From Acidobacteria bacterium AB60 (lineage in GTDB: Bacteria; Acidobacteriota; Terriglobia; Terriglobales; Acidobacteriaceae), in the NCBI GenBank assembly GCA_008682415.1, contig VANK01000004.1, positions 544,571 through 608,570 of the forward strand: a DNA stretch of 64,000 nucleotides, read 5' to 3'. The translations under genes and the position numbers were made by a program. Shown here one piece after another: positions 15,731-24,223 of the stretch (position 1 is its first letter; every line of letters starts with the position of its first letter). A model generated the notes under the pieces. The model was not told the origin of the DNA. It saw nothing but the letters and a program-made list of their open reading frames with translations, and ran no database searches.

Positions 15731-16795
15731 GTGGCCGGTGCCGGAGCATTCGGCCGCAACCATCTACGCGTCTACCGGGAACTGGAGAGCGCCGGCGCGG
15801 CAGTGGCCCTCGTCGCCGCGCTCGAAACCGATTCGGGCCGCGCCGCCGAAGCGGAGGCGGCCTTCGGCATCCCGGTCTTCTCCTCTGCCGAAGAGTTGCT
15901 GCGGGCAGACCTGCATCTCCAGGCGGCATCCGTCGCGGTTCCGACCCTGCATCATTATGCCGTTGCCTCGCAGTTGCTTGAGGCGGGGCTGGACGTTCTG
16001 ATCGAAAAGCCCCTTACCGCTTCCCTCGCCGAGGCAGACGCCCTCATCGGCATCGCCGAAGCAAGCGGTCGCATCCTGCAGCCCGGCCACCTGGAGCGCT
16101 TCAATCCCGCCGTGCTGGCCATCGAGCCCCGGCTGCATCGTCCCATGTTCTTCGAGGCGCACCGCTTGTCGGTCTTCACGCCTCGTTCGCTGGATGTCGA
16201 CGTGGTGCTTGACCTGATGATCCACGACCTGGATATCGTCCTCACCTTCGCCGCCTCTCCCGTCCGTGAGGTGAGGGCTGTCGGCCTGCCCATCCTCTCG
16301 CCCAAGGTCGACATCGCCAATGTGCGCGTCGAATTCGAATCCGGCTGCGTCGCAAACTTCACCGCCTCGCGCGTCTCCACCGAAAAGGTGCGCAAGCTGC
16401 GCTTCTTCCAGCCCCGCCAGTATGTCTCCATCGACTACGCCCGACGCGACCTGCTTGTCATCAAGCTGGACTCCGGCGTTCCCGGCAACCTGCCCCCGGA
16501 GATCGCCGCCATGATCGCCGCAGGCAAGGTGGATCCGGCCATCCTGGCCAAAATGGCCGAAGCGGGCGGCAGCCCCAATCCGGGCCTCTCCTTCGCCAAG
16601 CCTGAAATCAAACAAGGCGAGCCCCTTCGCCTGGAGATCGAGTCCTTCCTCGACACAGTACGAACCCGGCAGCAACCCCGCGTGACCGCCCGCCAGGGCC
16701 GTGAAGCTCTTGGGCTCGCTCTCGCCGTCCAGGACGTGATGGTCGCCCACGCCCACCGCGCGGGGCTGGGCAACTTCTTCGAGCCTGGCGCCTGA
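15731..16795 (+). CDS. Gfo/Idh/MocA family NAD(P)-dependent oxidoreductase
   Basis: 354 residues from GTG 15731. The Rossmann motif 'VAGAGAFGRNHLRVY' sits at the very first residue. In-frame codons just upstream (VRVAV) would supply the missing first beta strand, so the true start is probably upstream (around 15701, where only a non-standard codon is available). The signature 'VLIEKPLTASLAEADALI' with the catalytic EKP is present, followed by 'PGHLERFNPAV' and the alpha/beta C-domain. Likely a sugar or inositol dehydrogenase; acidobacterial homologues often act on UDP-sugars. Substrate unknown. Confidence 0.88.
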   Translation: MAGAGAFGRNHLRVYRELESAGAAVALVAALETDSGRAAEAEAAFGIPVFSSAEELLRADLHLQAASVAVPTLHHYAVASQLLEAGLDVLIEKPLTASLAEADALIGIAEASGRILQPGHLERFNPAVLAIEPRLHRPMFFEAHRLSVFTPRSLDVDVVLDLMIHDLDIVLTFAASPVREVRAVGLPILSPKVDIANVRVEFESGCVANFTASRVSTEKVRKLRFFQPRQYVSIDYARRDLLVIKLDSGVPGNLPPEIAAMIAAGKVDPAILAKMAEAGGSPNPGLSFAKPEIKQGEPLRLEIESFLDTVRTRQQPRVTARQGREALGLALAVQDVMVAHAHRAGLGNFFEPGA

Positions 16796-16923
16796 GACGT
16801 CGCCCGGTTCTCAAGCCCGTTTCAGAAGCAAACTGCGAGTGCCCACCCTTCATCGAAGCGTTCCAGGTGCGATCCCGCGTGCCATCCGGGGTCGAGCCAA
16901 CGAACTCATTCAAGGACTGGTAC

Positions 16924-17316
16924 ATGGCAGATCTTGAGCAGCTGAAACACAAATACGCGGGCGCGATCTCTCAATTGCAGAGCTTCTCCGACCTCGGCGC
17001 CACGCTTCAACAAGTCGATCTCGACGGCGAGAAACTCCACCTCAAAGGCTCGGTTCCTTCCCGGGTGGTGCTCGAGCGCGTCTGGGATGAGATCAAAAGG
17101 GCTGACCCCAACTACGCCGACCTGCACCACGAGATTGCGAACACGGGAGGAGAGGAACAGCCGTACAGCATCAAACCCGGCGATAACCTGTCGCATATCG
17201 CCAAGCGGTTCTACGGAGACCCTGGCCGATACACCTCCATTGCCAAGGCCAATGGCATCGCCGATCCCAACAAGATCCAGGTGGGACATGAACTCAAGCT
17301 CCCCGTATTGACCTGA
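16924..17316 (+). CDS. LysM-domain protein (YgaU-like)
   Basis: 130 residues from ATG 16924. The N-terminal 70 residues resemble a BON-like domain ('LKGSVPSRVVLERVWDEIKRADPNYADL'). The C-terminus is one LysM repeat, 'YSIKPGDNLSHIAKRFYGDPGRYTSIAKANGIADPNKIQVGHELKLP', which binds N-acetylglucosamine polymers. No signal peptide is visible, as in E. coli YgaU. It is followed 44 bases later by a YidB-like gene. Confidence 0.85.
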   Translation: MADLEQLKHKYAGAISQLQSFSDLGATLQQVDLDGEKLHLKGSVPSRVVLERVWDEIKRADPNYADLHHEIANTGGEEQPYSIKPGDNLSHIAKRFYGDPGRYTSIAKANGIADPNKIQVGHELKLPVLT

Positions 17317-17360
17317 TCAGCGAGGATCGAAACTTCGCTCAAACCGAAAGAGGTGAGGAC

Positions 17361-17780
17361 ATGGGACTTCTCGACATGGTCGAACAGGTAGCGGGTGGAT
17401 CAAACAATGCGGACCACGCCCGCGTCGCCGGCGGTCTGCTGGAAGAACTGCAACAGCATCCCGGCGGCATCGGCGGCCTGCTCCAGTCGCTGCAACAAAA
17501 CGGGAGCGGTGGCCTGGTGCAGCAATGGTCAAACGGTCAAACGCAGCCTGCAAACCCCACCGATATGGAATCCGGACTGCAGGGCACCGGGATGATCGAC
17601 AAAATCGCGCAGCGCACCGGTCTTTCGCCCACCGTGGTGAAGACCGGACTCGCGGTGACGCTTCCCATCCTCATCCACCACATGACCGCCAACAATCACG
17701 TGACGCCCACGGGCGAGATGACCGGAAATCAACCCGCGCCCCACGACCTGCTCAGCGCGGTCATGGGACGGCTTCTCTAA
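17361..17780 (+). CDS. YidB-like DUF937 protein
   Basis: 139 residues after a GAGGTGAGG ribosome-binding site. It has the Gly/Gln-rich N-terminus of the DUF937/YidB family ('GGLLEELQQHPGGIGGLLQSLQQNGSGGLVQQW') and the second conserved block 'MIDKIAQRTGLSPTVVKTGLAVTLPILIHHM'. Members are small soluble proteins of unclear role. Transcription ends at the strong hairpin at 17800-17843 facing the malectin gene. Confidence 0.8.
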   Translation: MGLLDMVEQVAGGSNNADHARVAGGLLEELQQHPGGIGGLLQSLQQNGSGGLVQQWSNGQTQPANPTDMESGLQGTGMIDKIAQRTGLSPTVVKTGLAVTLPILIHHMTANNHVTPTGEMTGNQPAPHDLLSAVMGRLL

Positions 17781-17799
17781 AAGGCTGGGGAACCGGCCG

Positions 17800-17843
17800 C
17801 CCCGGCTCCATGCGGTGATATGAATCAACGAAGAGAGCCGGGG
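17800..17843. terminator. hairpin between convergent genes
   Basis: CCCCGGCTC (17800-17808) pairs perfectly with GAGCCGGGG (17835-17843) across a 26-base loop. It sits between the YidB-like stop (17780) and the malectin-protein stop (17855), so it could serve both directions. No U-tract on either side. Confidence 0.55.
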
Positions 17844-17854
17844 TGAACCGAGAA

Positions 17855-19396
17855 TCACTGCGGAAGCACCTCGATGCCGGTCACTGTGGCGTACCCCTGG
17901 ACCGGCACAAAGTTCAACAGCAGTTTCCCCTGCGCATTGGGAGACAGGCCCGTGAAGCGGCGCACCACCACGTCACTATCCCGCGCTTCCCCGGCGAGAT
18001 TGAGGTTGGCCAGCAGCGCCTTGCCGTTGCAAAAAACGTTGAAGATATGAGGGGTTGGTGTTGCGGCGCTCATCGGTCCAGGCGGCCAGTCGCCGGGCCG
18101 CACCGTGAAGAAAAGCGTGAGCGCGTAGCGGCCCGGCGCCACCGGAATCGCGTACGAAAAATTTCCCCAACGCTCCGAGTCAAACATCTCGGAATCGTCG
18201 GTTCCCTTCACCGCGTGCGTGTAGGTCGCCATCTGGCCACCCTCAAAGTCGGTGTCAGGGCTCCACCATTGGCTGTCGTTCGAGTAGTAGGGACCGTGGC
18301 GCGCCAGGATTCGAACCGGACGTATCCGCCCGCGAACTCCCGGCAAGATTTCGATCGCCGACACCATCGCCGGAGCACCCCGGTCGGAGACAAAGTCAAG
18401 ATGAAGGCGGCCGTCCGCCGCCGGCCTGACATCCGGGAAGACCTTCACGTCAGCGGCATCGCTCGCACCCGCATCCGCGGCTACGTCGAACTGCGAGAGC
18501 AGAGCCTTGCCGTTCGCACGCACGGTCATCAAGCGGCTGCCTTCGCCACCGCCGCCGGACGACTCCGGCCCGTAGGTCAGCTCTGCGAAGTGCAGGCGCA
18601 ATTCGTAGACCCCCGTCTTCAGCGGGATGTCGTATTGAAAAGTCCCCTGGCGGCTGGTGCGATAAAAGGCGGCATCCTGGGTGCGGGCGACGTGTCGAGT
18701 CTCGCTCGCCACGGCACTGCCCCCGAGATAGGCCGTGTCCGCGCTCCAAAGCTTGCCCGCGTGGTCCACCATGGTATGAGTGGCGCCGCACAGGATCCGA
18801 ACCTCCTCGCCGGCGGGCAACCCGAACGCCATCTCCGGGGGCGGCGAAGCCTTGGATGGTACCGCCACTCCCGCCGGACGAGACACAGGCCGCAGCAGAT
18901 ACCATCCGATAACGGTCGCCACGACCACCACGATCGCCGACGCAATCAGCACGACCCCACGGCGGGAGATCGTGAAACGCCGGCCTGATGGCGGGCTTGC
19001 GGCTTCGGGCGAAGAAGATGCCGGCACCTCCCCTTCGGCCCGGCTGCCAACGCACACGAACTCCGGCACATACTGACCCACCGGAATCGTGATCCGCAGA
19101 GCGCTGCCCAAGCCCTCGCGCGCGTAGTACTCCGCAAGCCGCTTGCGCAGACGGTTGGCCTCCACACGCACAATCGAATCGGAGTCCTGGTCAAAAGCCG
19201 CGGGGCGCTCAAACACCTCCACCGCAATGGAGTACTCCTTGATCTGGCCGGCTTGCCCGGCAAACAGCCTTTCGCAGAGATACGACAGGAGACGAGCCAG
19301 CTTGGGCGCGCGAAGAAAGGGCGCCGAGGCCAGCACGGCCTCAAGCTCCGCGCGCTCCTTCTCATACTTGAGCGGTATGGGACCTGCGACGGTCAT
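17855..19396 (-). CDS. winged-helix / transmembrane / double-malectin protein
   Basis: About 513 residues from the ATG at 19396; the frame extends upstream but this Met precedes the conserved domain. Residues about 10-105 form a winged-helix type domain seen in many acidobacterial regulators ('EYSIAVEVFERPAAFDQDSDSIVRVEANRLRKRLAEYY...ITIPVGQYVPEF'). A membrane helix follows ('GVVLIASAIVVVVATVIGWYLL'), then two malectin-like carbohydrate-binding modules (about 215-365 and 375-513), each with 'Y.L.L.F' strands. It could be a membrane-bound one-component sensor: sugar outside, DNA-binding inside (inference). Confidence 0.8.
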   Translation of the reverse strand: MTVAGPIPLKYEKERAELEAVLASAPFLRAPKLARLLSYLCERLFAGQAGQIKEYSIAVEVFERPAAFDQDSDSIVRVEANRLRKRLAEYYAREGLGSALRITIPVGQYVPEFVCVGSRAEGEVPASSSPEAASPPSGRRFTISRRGVVLIASAIVVVVATVIGWYLLRPVSRPAGVAVPSKASPPPEMAFGLPAGEEVRILCGATHTMVDHAGKLWSADTAYLGGSAVASETRHVARTQDAAFYRTSRQGTFQYDIPLKTGVYELRLHFAELTYGPESSGGGGEGSRLMTVRANGKALLSQFDVAADAGASDAADVKVFPDVRPAADGRLHLDFVSDRGAPAMVSAIEILPGVRGRIRPVRILARHGPYYSNDSQWWSPDTDFEGGQMATYTHAVKGTDDSEMFDSERWGNFSYAIPVAPGRYALTLFFTVRPGDWPPGPMSAATPTPHIFNVFCNGKALLANLNLAGEARDSDVVVRRFTGLSPNAQGKLLLNFVPVQGYATVTGIEVLPQ

Positions 19397-19483
19397 GGTT
19401 CTTCCCGTCCGGGAAACATGGGCGATTGTAGCGCTAATCCTTTGACGGTCGCGGGACTTAACGGTGAACGAATCCCGCTCGCT

Positions 19484-19508
19484 GGAGGTTAAATGCCATG
19501 TAACCTCC
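19484..19508. promoter_or_regulatory. 8-bp perfect inverted repeat in a divergent promoter region
   Basis: GGAGGTTA (19484-19491), nine-base spacer, TAACCTCC (19501-19508). It lies about 90 bases upstream of the winged-helix/malectin start and 215 bases upstream of the TPR gene. It could be an operator for the malectin protein's own DNA-binding domain. The rest of 19397-19723 shows no gene. Confidence 0.45.
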
Positions 19509-19651
19509 CCATTTTCCGTGAGCCGAATCACCAGGAAAGGCCCCCTTGTCGCTGAGCCAGCAATCCTGAACCCTTCAGGAACTCAAGACGCGTCGCCCTT
19601 AACGGGTGTAGCGTTGCTGCCTCGATCAATGCGGGCTCTACTGAAGGCGAG

Positions 19652-21019
19652 TCAGCGGACGGCCGAACCGCTCTGGAGGACGGCCCCGAACGCCCGGCTG
19701 AACCCCCAGGAATGAGGTGCACCATGCGAGGCACTATGTGGATCGTCGGGTATATGGCTTTTGTGGTAAGCACCAGCGCCATAGCCAGCGGAAGCGTGAC
19801 GGATATCCCCACGGCTGATCGAGTCCGGCAGGTCGAAGCGGCCGAACTCAAGGGCGATCTGGCGCGGATTCATGAACAGTACGGCAGCGCGATCTATCAC
19901 TACCGTGCCGCATTGAAGGCGGATCCAAAGAACGCCCGGCTGGAGAACAAGCTGGGAATCGCCTATCTCCAGAGCAACGACCACGGGGCGGCGCGGAAGG
20001 CTTTTACCCGCTCCGTCAAACTTGACCCCCACTTCGTGAACGCGCTCAATAACCTCGGCGCGGTGGACGTCCTGGACAAGAAATACAACGCCGCCGTTCG
20101 CTATCTCAAGCAGGCCCTGGCACTGGAAGAGACAAACGCCTCGGCTCACCTGAACATTGCCGAGGCGTGGGCCGGGCTGAACCAGATGGATCGCGCCATG
20201 ACCGAATACGCGCGCGCGCTTGAGTTGAATGCCGATATCCTGAGCAGCAGCCCGGACGGCATCGCGGTGCACGTGCGAACGCCGGAACAGCGAGCGCGAG
20301 TCAGCTTCCTGCTCGCCAAGGCCTACGCCAAGCGCGGCAATCTGGAGGGCGCGCTTGAGTACCTGCGGCGCGCTAAGGAAGATCACTACGCCGAGCTGGC
20401 GAAGGTCTACCAGGACGAGGTATTCGCAGGGCTGTGGGGCGACCCAAGGCTTGAGAAGATCGTGAAACGATGATCCTCCAGCATCGCGGATCGATGGCGG
20501 GCGTCTCGTGCGCGAAAGCAGGCGAGGCGCCCGCGCTCGTTGTTGCCAAAGCCCCAGCTCGGTAAGGCCCGGGTGGTCGTCGGGCCGGGGACCATGCGGC
20601 CAATGAAACAGCCTCTGCTCTTCGCGGATGGGCACGTCGTTGATACTGGCGTGACGTTGCACCATCAGCTCCTCGGCGTCGAACTCCCAGTTCTCGTTTC
20701 CATACGAACGCCACCACTGCCCCTCGGGATCATGCGATTCATAGGCGAAGCGAACCGCGATGCGGGTGTTGTCAAAGGCCCACAGCTCCTTGATGAGGCG
20801 GTACTCCAGCTCGCGCGCCCACTTCCGCAAAAGGAAGGCGACGATCTCATCCCGCCCGCGCAGGAACTCGGAGCGATTGCGCCAGACGCTTTCGGGCGAG
20901 TAGGCCAGTGAGACGCGTTGCGGGTCGCGGCTGTTCCAGCCGTCTTCGGCGGCGCGCACCTTGAGGATCGCGGTTTCGCGGGTGAATGGGGGATGCAGCG
21001 GCTGCAGCTTGACAGGCAT
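19652..21019 (-). CDS. DUF1348/SnoaL-like protein with apparent stop-codon loss
   Basis: Starts at ATG 21019 after GGGAGAGG. Residues 1-157 form a complete DUF1348 (NTF2-like) protein, beginning '[30 protein letters not shown]' and ending '[20 protein letters not shown]', where family members normally stop. Here the next codon is TGG (Trp), one base from TGA or TAG, and the frame continues for about 298 further codons to 19652. The extension is antisense to the whole TPR gene and has no domain-like content. Core gene span is 20549-21019. Either a stop-loss mutation or a base error. Confidence 0.6.
   Translation of the reverse strand: MPVKLQPLHPPFTRETAILKVRAAEDGWNSRDPQRVSLAYSPESVWRNRSEFLRGRDEIVAFLLRKWARELEYRLIKELWAFDNTRIAVRFAYESHDPEGQWWRSYGNENWEFDAEELMVQRHASINDVPIREEQRLFHWPHGPRPDDHPGLTELGLWQQRARAPRLLSRTRRPPSIRDAGGSSFHDLLKPWVAPQPCEYLVLVDLRQLGVVIFLSAPQVLKRALQIAALGVGLGEQEADSRSLFRRSHVHRDAVRAAAQDIGIQLKRARVFGHGAIHLVQPGPRLGNVQVSRGVCLFQCQGLLEIANGGVVFLVQDVHRAEVIERVHEVGVKFDGAGKSLPRRPVVVALEIGDSQLVLQPGVLWIRLQCGTVVIDRAAVLFMNPRQIALEFGRFDLPDSISRGDIRHASAGYGAGAYHKSHIPDDPHSASHGAPHSWGFSRAFGAVLQSGSAVR
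19724..20473 (+). CDS. secreted TPR-repeat protein
   Basis: About 249 residues from ATG 19724 (GAGG six bases upstream; an ATG four codons earlier is possible). Signal peptide '[23 protein letters not shown]'. Then four or more TPRs: '[30 protein letters not shown]', '[27 protein letters not shown]', '[28 protein letters not shown]', '[17 protein letters not shown]', with a final repeat near residue 210. Protein-interaction scaffold in the periplasm. Its opposite strand carries the read-through tail of the DUF1348 gene. Confidence 0.85.
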   Translation: MRGTMWIVGYMAFVVSTSAIASGSVTDIPTADRVRQVEAAELKGDLARIHEQYGSAIYHYRAALKADPKNARLENKLGIAYLQSNDHGAARKAFTRSVKLDPHFVNALNNLGAVDVLDKKYNAAVRYLKQALALEETNASAHLNIAEAWAGLNQMDRAMTEYARALELNADILSSSPDGIAVHVRTPEQRARVSFLLAKAYAKRGNLEGALEYLRRAKEDHYAELAKVYQDEVFAGLWGDPRLEKIVKR

Positions 21020-21135
21020 GAACCTCTCCCGCCGCGGATGCCGCGGCAACACCCGTTGGATGCCGCTTGCGCGCCGCAGGGCACAGGTCTTTCCGCACAT
21101 ACTCCCTTGATCGCGGTTGGTTATTCTGAGAACCA

Positions 21136-22365
21136 ATGAGCGGCACTCCGCGAAGGTTCGATTGCATCATCCTGGGAGCCGGAGCGGCGGGCCTGATGTG
21201 CGCCTCCGAGGCCACGAAGCGCGGACGGCGTGTCGCAGTGCTGGAGCACAATCCGCAACCGGGGCGCAAGATCCTCATCTCCGGCGGGGGACGCTGCAAT
21301 TTCACCAATCTCCACTGCGCGCCGGATCGCTTTCTCTCCGAGAATCCCCACTTCGCCAAATCCGCGCTCGCTCTCTACCAACCCCGTCATTTTCTCGAGC
21401 TAGTCGAGCGGTACCGGATTCCCTGGCATGAAAAGACGCTCGGCCAGCTGTTTTGCGATCACTCCGCTCGCGCCATCCTCGACATGTTGCTGGCCGAGTG
21501 CGCCCAGGGTCCGGGCACGTTCGAGCTGGTACTCAACGCGAAGGCGATTCGAATCGAACACGATGCGAACGGGTTCTCCGTGGATTGTTCACAAGGGGAG
21601 TTCCGCGCCGGCGTGCTGGTGGTGGCGACGGGGGGCTTGTCGATCCCCAAGATGGGCGCGACCGGCTTTGCGTACGAACTGGCGCGGCAATTCGGGCTGC
21701 GAGTGGTTGAGCCGCGTCCGGCGCTCGTGCCGCTGGTCCTGAGCGGAGAAGAATCGCGGTGGACCGAGCTGTCCGGCGTATCAAGCGAAGTGATGGCATG
21801 GGCCGGCGCTGCGCACACCCGCTCCCCTCGCCCGAAGCTCCGCGGCCCGAAGTTCCGCGAAAAGATGCTCTTCACCCATCGCGGGCTCAGCGGGCCGGCA
21901 GTGCTCCAGGCCTCTTCCTACTGGCGTCCGGGCGAGCCGCTGATCGTCGATCTCGTCCCTTCCGCGGGCGCCGGGGATCGGCTGCTGGCGCCGCTGCTCG
22001 CCAGCCCGGCACGGCGCGATGAGACCGCGCTCCGGCAGGCCCTTCGCGCGATTCTGCCCCTGCGGCTGGCGCATCACCTGGCCGCCGTCATCGCTCCTCA
22101 AGGCTGGTCCAACGCCGCGCTCCAGGCCGCGGAGCAGCGCCTGCACGCCTGGGAGTTTCATCCCACCGGAACCGAGGGTTTTGAAAAGGCGGAGGTCACC
22201 GCCGGCGGCGTCAACACTGATGACCTCAACGCCCGCACCATGGAGACGCGGCACGTGCCGGGACTGTTCTTCATCGGCGAGGCCGTCGACGTCACCGGGC
22301 ACCTGGGCGGATTCAACTTCCAATGGGCTTGGGCATCGGCGGTCGCATGCGGGCGTGCGCTGTGA
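21136..22365 (+). CDS. YhiN/HI0933-type FAD-dependent oxidoreductase
   Basis: 409 residues. The N-terminal FAD motif is '[28 protein letters not shown]', followed by the family-specific '[14 protein letters not shown]', '[26 protein letters not shown]' and the C-terminal '[49 protein letters not shown]'-like segment. It belongs to the HI0933/BaiN flavoprotein family, whose physiological substrate is usually unknown. Its stop abuts the convergent gene at 22366. Confidence 0.93.
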   Translation: MSGTPRRFDCIILGAGAAGLMCASEATKRGRRVAVLEHNPQPGRKILISGGGRCNFTNLHCAPDRFLSENPHFAKSALALYQPRHFLELVERYRIPWHEKTLGQLFCDHSARAILDMLLAECAQGPGTFELVLNAKAIRIEHDANGFSVDCSQGEFRAGVLVVATGGLSIPKMGATGFAYELARQFGLRVVEPRPALVPLVLSGEESRWTELSGVSSEVMAWAGAAHTRSPRPKLRGPKFREKMLFTHRGLSGPAVLQASSYWRPGEPLIVDLVPSAGAGDRLLAPLLASPARRDETALRQALRAILPLRLAHHLAAVIAPQGWSNAALQAAEQRLHAWEFHPTGTEGFEKAEVTAGGVNTDDLNARTMETRHVPGLFFIGEAVDVTGHLGGFNFQWAWASAVACGRAL

Positions 22366-23085
22366 TCACTCCAGCGGCGCAGACGGCTTCTTCGGCGGAG
22401 TCAATACAAATCCGTTGCGCACCAGCGCGAATCCCTGCTGCGGCAGTTCTGCCTGCATCAGCTGATTCTCCGGTCCGGCGAAAAGGTCCGTTTGCGCGCC
22501 GGCTATGGTGGCTACAACGTGATGAACCGTGATTGGCTTCTGGTTGAGGGTTCCCTGCTCGTCCGGGTAGGTCGCCACTTGCACGGGCTCCGCCGAACCC
22601 GCCTGTTTGGGAAGAATGGCCCAGAGGTCCCGGCCATTCTGGATTGCGGCCAGAGCCAGAAGCGTCTCCAGCGCCCCCGGATCGAAGTCGGGCAAAAACA
22701 CCGCCTCGGCATGCAACGGCAAGCGGTTAGTCGAGCTGCGCCCGTTCGCGGAGATATTGAGAAGAAATTGCCCGTTCTCGGGCTTGCCGATCACGTTGGC
22801 GGCCGTACCATTCACCGTCCCGCTGAGCAGGACATGCTTCAGATGTTTCGTGGCATCGAGCTGCTCCGTCTTAGAGATCATGTAATCGAGCCCCTGCATC
22901 TGTACCTTCACCACCGAGCTCGACTCGACGCCGTCGGCCTGCACGACAAATTCGAAATGGGCGGTGCCTACCTCATGCCCTTTGTCCGTAATCGTGAAGC
23001 TGCCTGTCTGAGCCGGTGCCGGACCACTCCAAACCAGGGCAACGAGAAAAACAACCAATCGAGAAGCAAATCTGGGGTACGGCAT
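22366..23085 (-). CDS. exported protein of unknown function
   Basis: 239 residues from the ATG at 23085 (an ATG ten codons upstream is possible). Signal peptide 'MPYPRFASRLVVFLVALVWSGPAPAQ'. The mature part begins 'GSFTITDKGHEVGTAHFEFVVQADGVESSSVVKVQMQG' and is rich in beta strands, reminiscent of outer-membrane lipid- or polymer-binding beta sheets, but no family is recognised. It ends directly at the flavoprotein stop. No operon partner. Confidence 0.7.
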   Translation of the reverse strand: MPYPRFASRLVVFLVALVWSGPAPAQTGSFTITDKGHEVGTAHFEFVVQADGVESSSVVKVQMQGLDYMISKTEQLDATKHLKHVLLSGTVNGTAANVIGKPENGQFLLNISANGRSSTNRLPLHAEAVFLPDFDPGALETLLALAAIQNGRDLWAILPKQAGSAEPVQVATYPDEQGTLNQKPITVHHVVATIAGAQTDLFAGPENQLMQAELPQQGFALVRNGFVLTPPKKPSAPLE

Positions 23086-23167
23086 ATTCACCGTACGGTT
23101 AGACACCAGATGCACGGAACCGTTGCGCCTGCAGAACCCAGCAACCCAAGAATCAGTTGATGGAAAT

Positions 23168-23229
23168 CAGAGATCAGGCACCGCCTGGAATCCTGGCACC
23201 GATCTCTGATCTCTGACCGCTGATCTCTG
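23168..23229. repeat. heptanucleotide repeat ATCTCTG with inverted partner
   Basis: ATCTCTG (23202), ATCTCTG (23209), ACCGCTG (23216), ATCTCTG (23223-23229) run directly up to the sodA stop at 23230. CAGAGAT (23168-23174) is the reverse complement and lies on the other side of a GGCACCG/CCTGG-rich loop. On the sodA sense strand the array therefore begins immediately after its stop. Confidence 0.8.
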
Positions 23230-23850
23230 TTATCCCTTGGCCGTGGCGAAGCGCTTGTTGACCTCTGCCCAATTCACCACGTTCCACCATGCTGCCAGGT
23301 AGTCCGGGCGCTTGTTCTGGTACTTCAGGTAATACGCGTGTTCCCACACGTCATTGCCCAGGATCGGGTACAGCCCTTGCGTGAAGGGCGAGTCCTGGTT
23401 TGGCGTGGTGATCACCTTGAGCTTGCCGCCCTGGAACACCAGCCAGCCCCAGCCCGAGCCGAACTGCTTGGCCGTGGTCTCGTTAAAGGTCTTCTTGAGC
23501 GCCTCGAAGTCGCCGAAGTCGGCCTTGATCTGATCGGCGATCGCCCCGGTGGGCGCGCCGCCTCCGCCCGCGTTGGGCGAGGCCATGATCGTCCAGAAGA
23601 TGGAGTGATTCGAGTGACCGCCGGCATTGTTGCGCAGCACCGTACGCACGTCCTCCGGAATCGCATTCAGATCGCGCAACAGGTCGTCCGCCGATTTCGA
23701 AGCCAGTTCGGGATGCTTCTCCAGCGCCCCGTTGGCGTTGGTGATGTAGGCCTGGTGGTGCTTGTCGTGGTGCAGCTTCATGGTTTCGGCATCGATGTAA
23801 GGCTCGAGCGCCGCGTAGTCGTAAGGAAGCGGGGGAAGTTCGTAGGCCAT
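23230..23850 (-). CDS. sodA: Fe/Mn superoxide dismutase
   Basis: 206 residues from ATG 23850, preceded by GGAGGAG; the longer open frame upstream is not needed. It begins '[36 protein letters not shown]'. Metal ligands are all present: His in 'LHHDKHH', His in '[10 protein letters not shown]', Asp and His in 'DVWEHAYY'. 'GSGWGWLV' is the conserved core. The metal is not decided by eye. It dismutates superoxide, usually in the cytosol. The stop touches a heptanucleotide repeat. Confidence 0.96.
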   Translation of the reverse strand: MAYELPPLPYDYAALEPYIDAETMKLHHDKHHQAYITNANGALEKHPELASKSADDLLRDLNAIPEDVRTVLRNNAGGHSNHSIFWTIMASPNAGGGGAPTGAIADQIKADFGDFEALKKTFNETTAKQFGSGWGWLVFQGGKLKVITTPNQDSPFTQGLYPILGNDVWEHAYYLKYQNKRPDYLAAWWNVVNWAEVNKRFATAKG

Positions 23851-24223
23851 CGGGGAAATCTCCTCCGTTGAAGATTGTAATGGGGTTGGGCCGGGAGCCC
23901 GGCCAAGACGCATCAGCCCGTTCACGTTCAACCGTCCTTGGATGCCCCACACTCGGAAATGGGTTCAGTTGCGAGAGAAGTCCCTTGCATCCCAGGCCCC
24001 ACTCGCTGAAACCAAATCTTCATGTTTCTATCGAGGCGCTTGTGATTGGATGAATTTCTGAAGGCGGCAAGGGCGTCGGAAACTCGCCCCTCGATTTGTT
24101 ACGCAGAGCGAAACCTTTGCCTGCCCCCGGACATCGGTAGTAGGGTAATGGCACTCAGCTTCCCCGGGCTGTCTTCCCCACCACGCTCCATTCACTCTGA
24201 AAGCGGGACCACCTTTTCACCTC
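23851..24223. other. intergenic region between divergent sodA and GH15 genes
   Basis: 373 bases expected to hold both promoters. I see no consensus promoter, no strong palindrome and no credible small gene; a frame at 24046-24468 runs into GH15 out of register and looks spurious. Confidence 0.5.
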
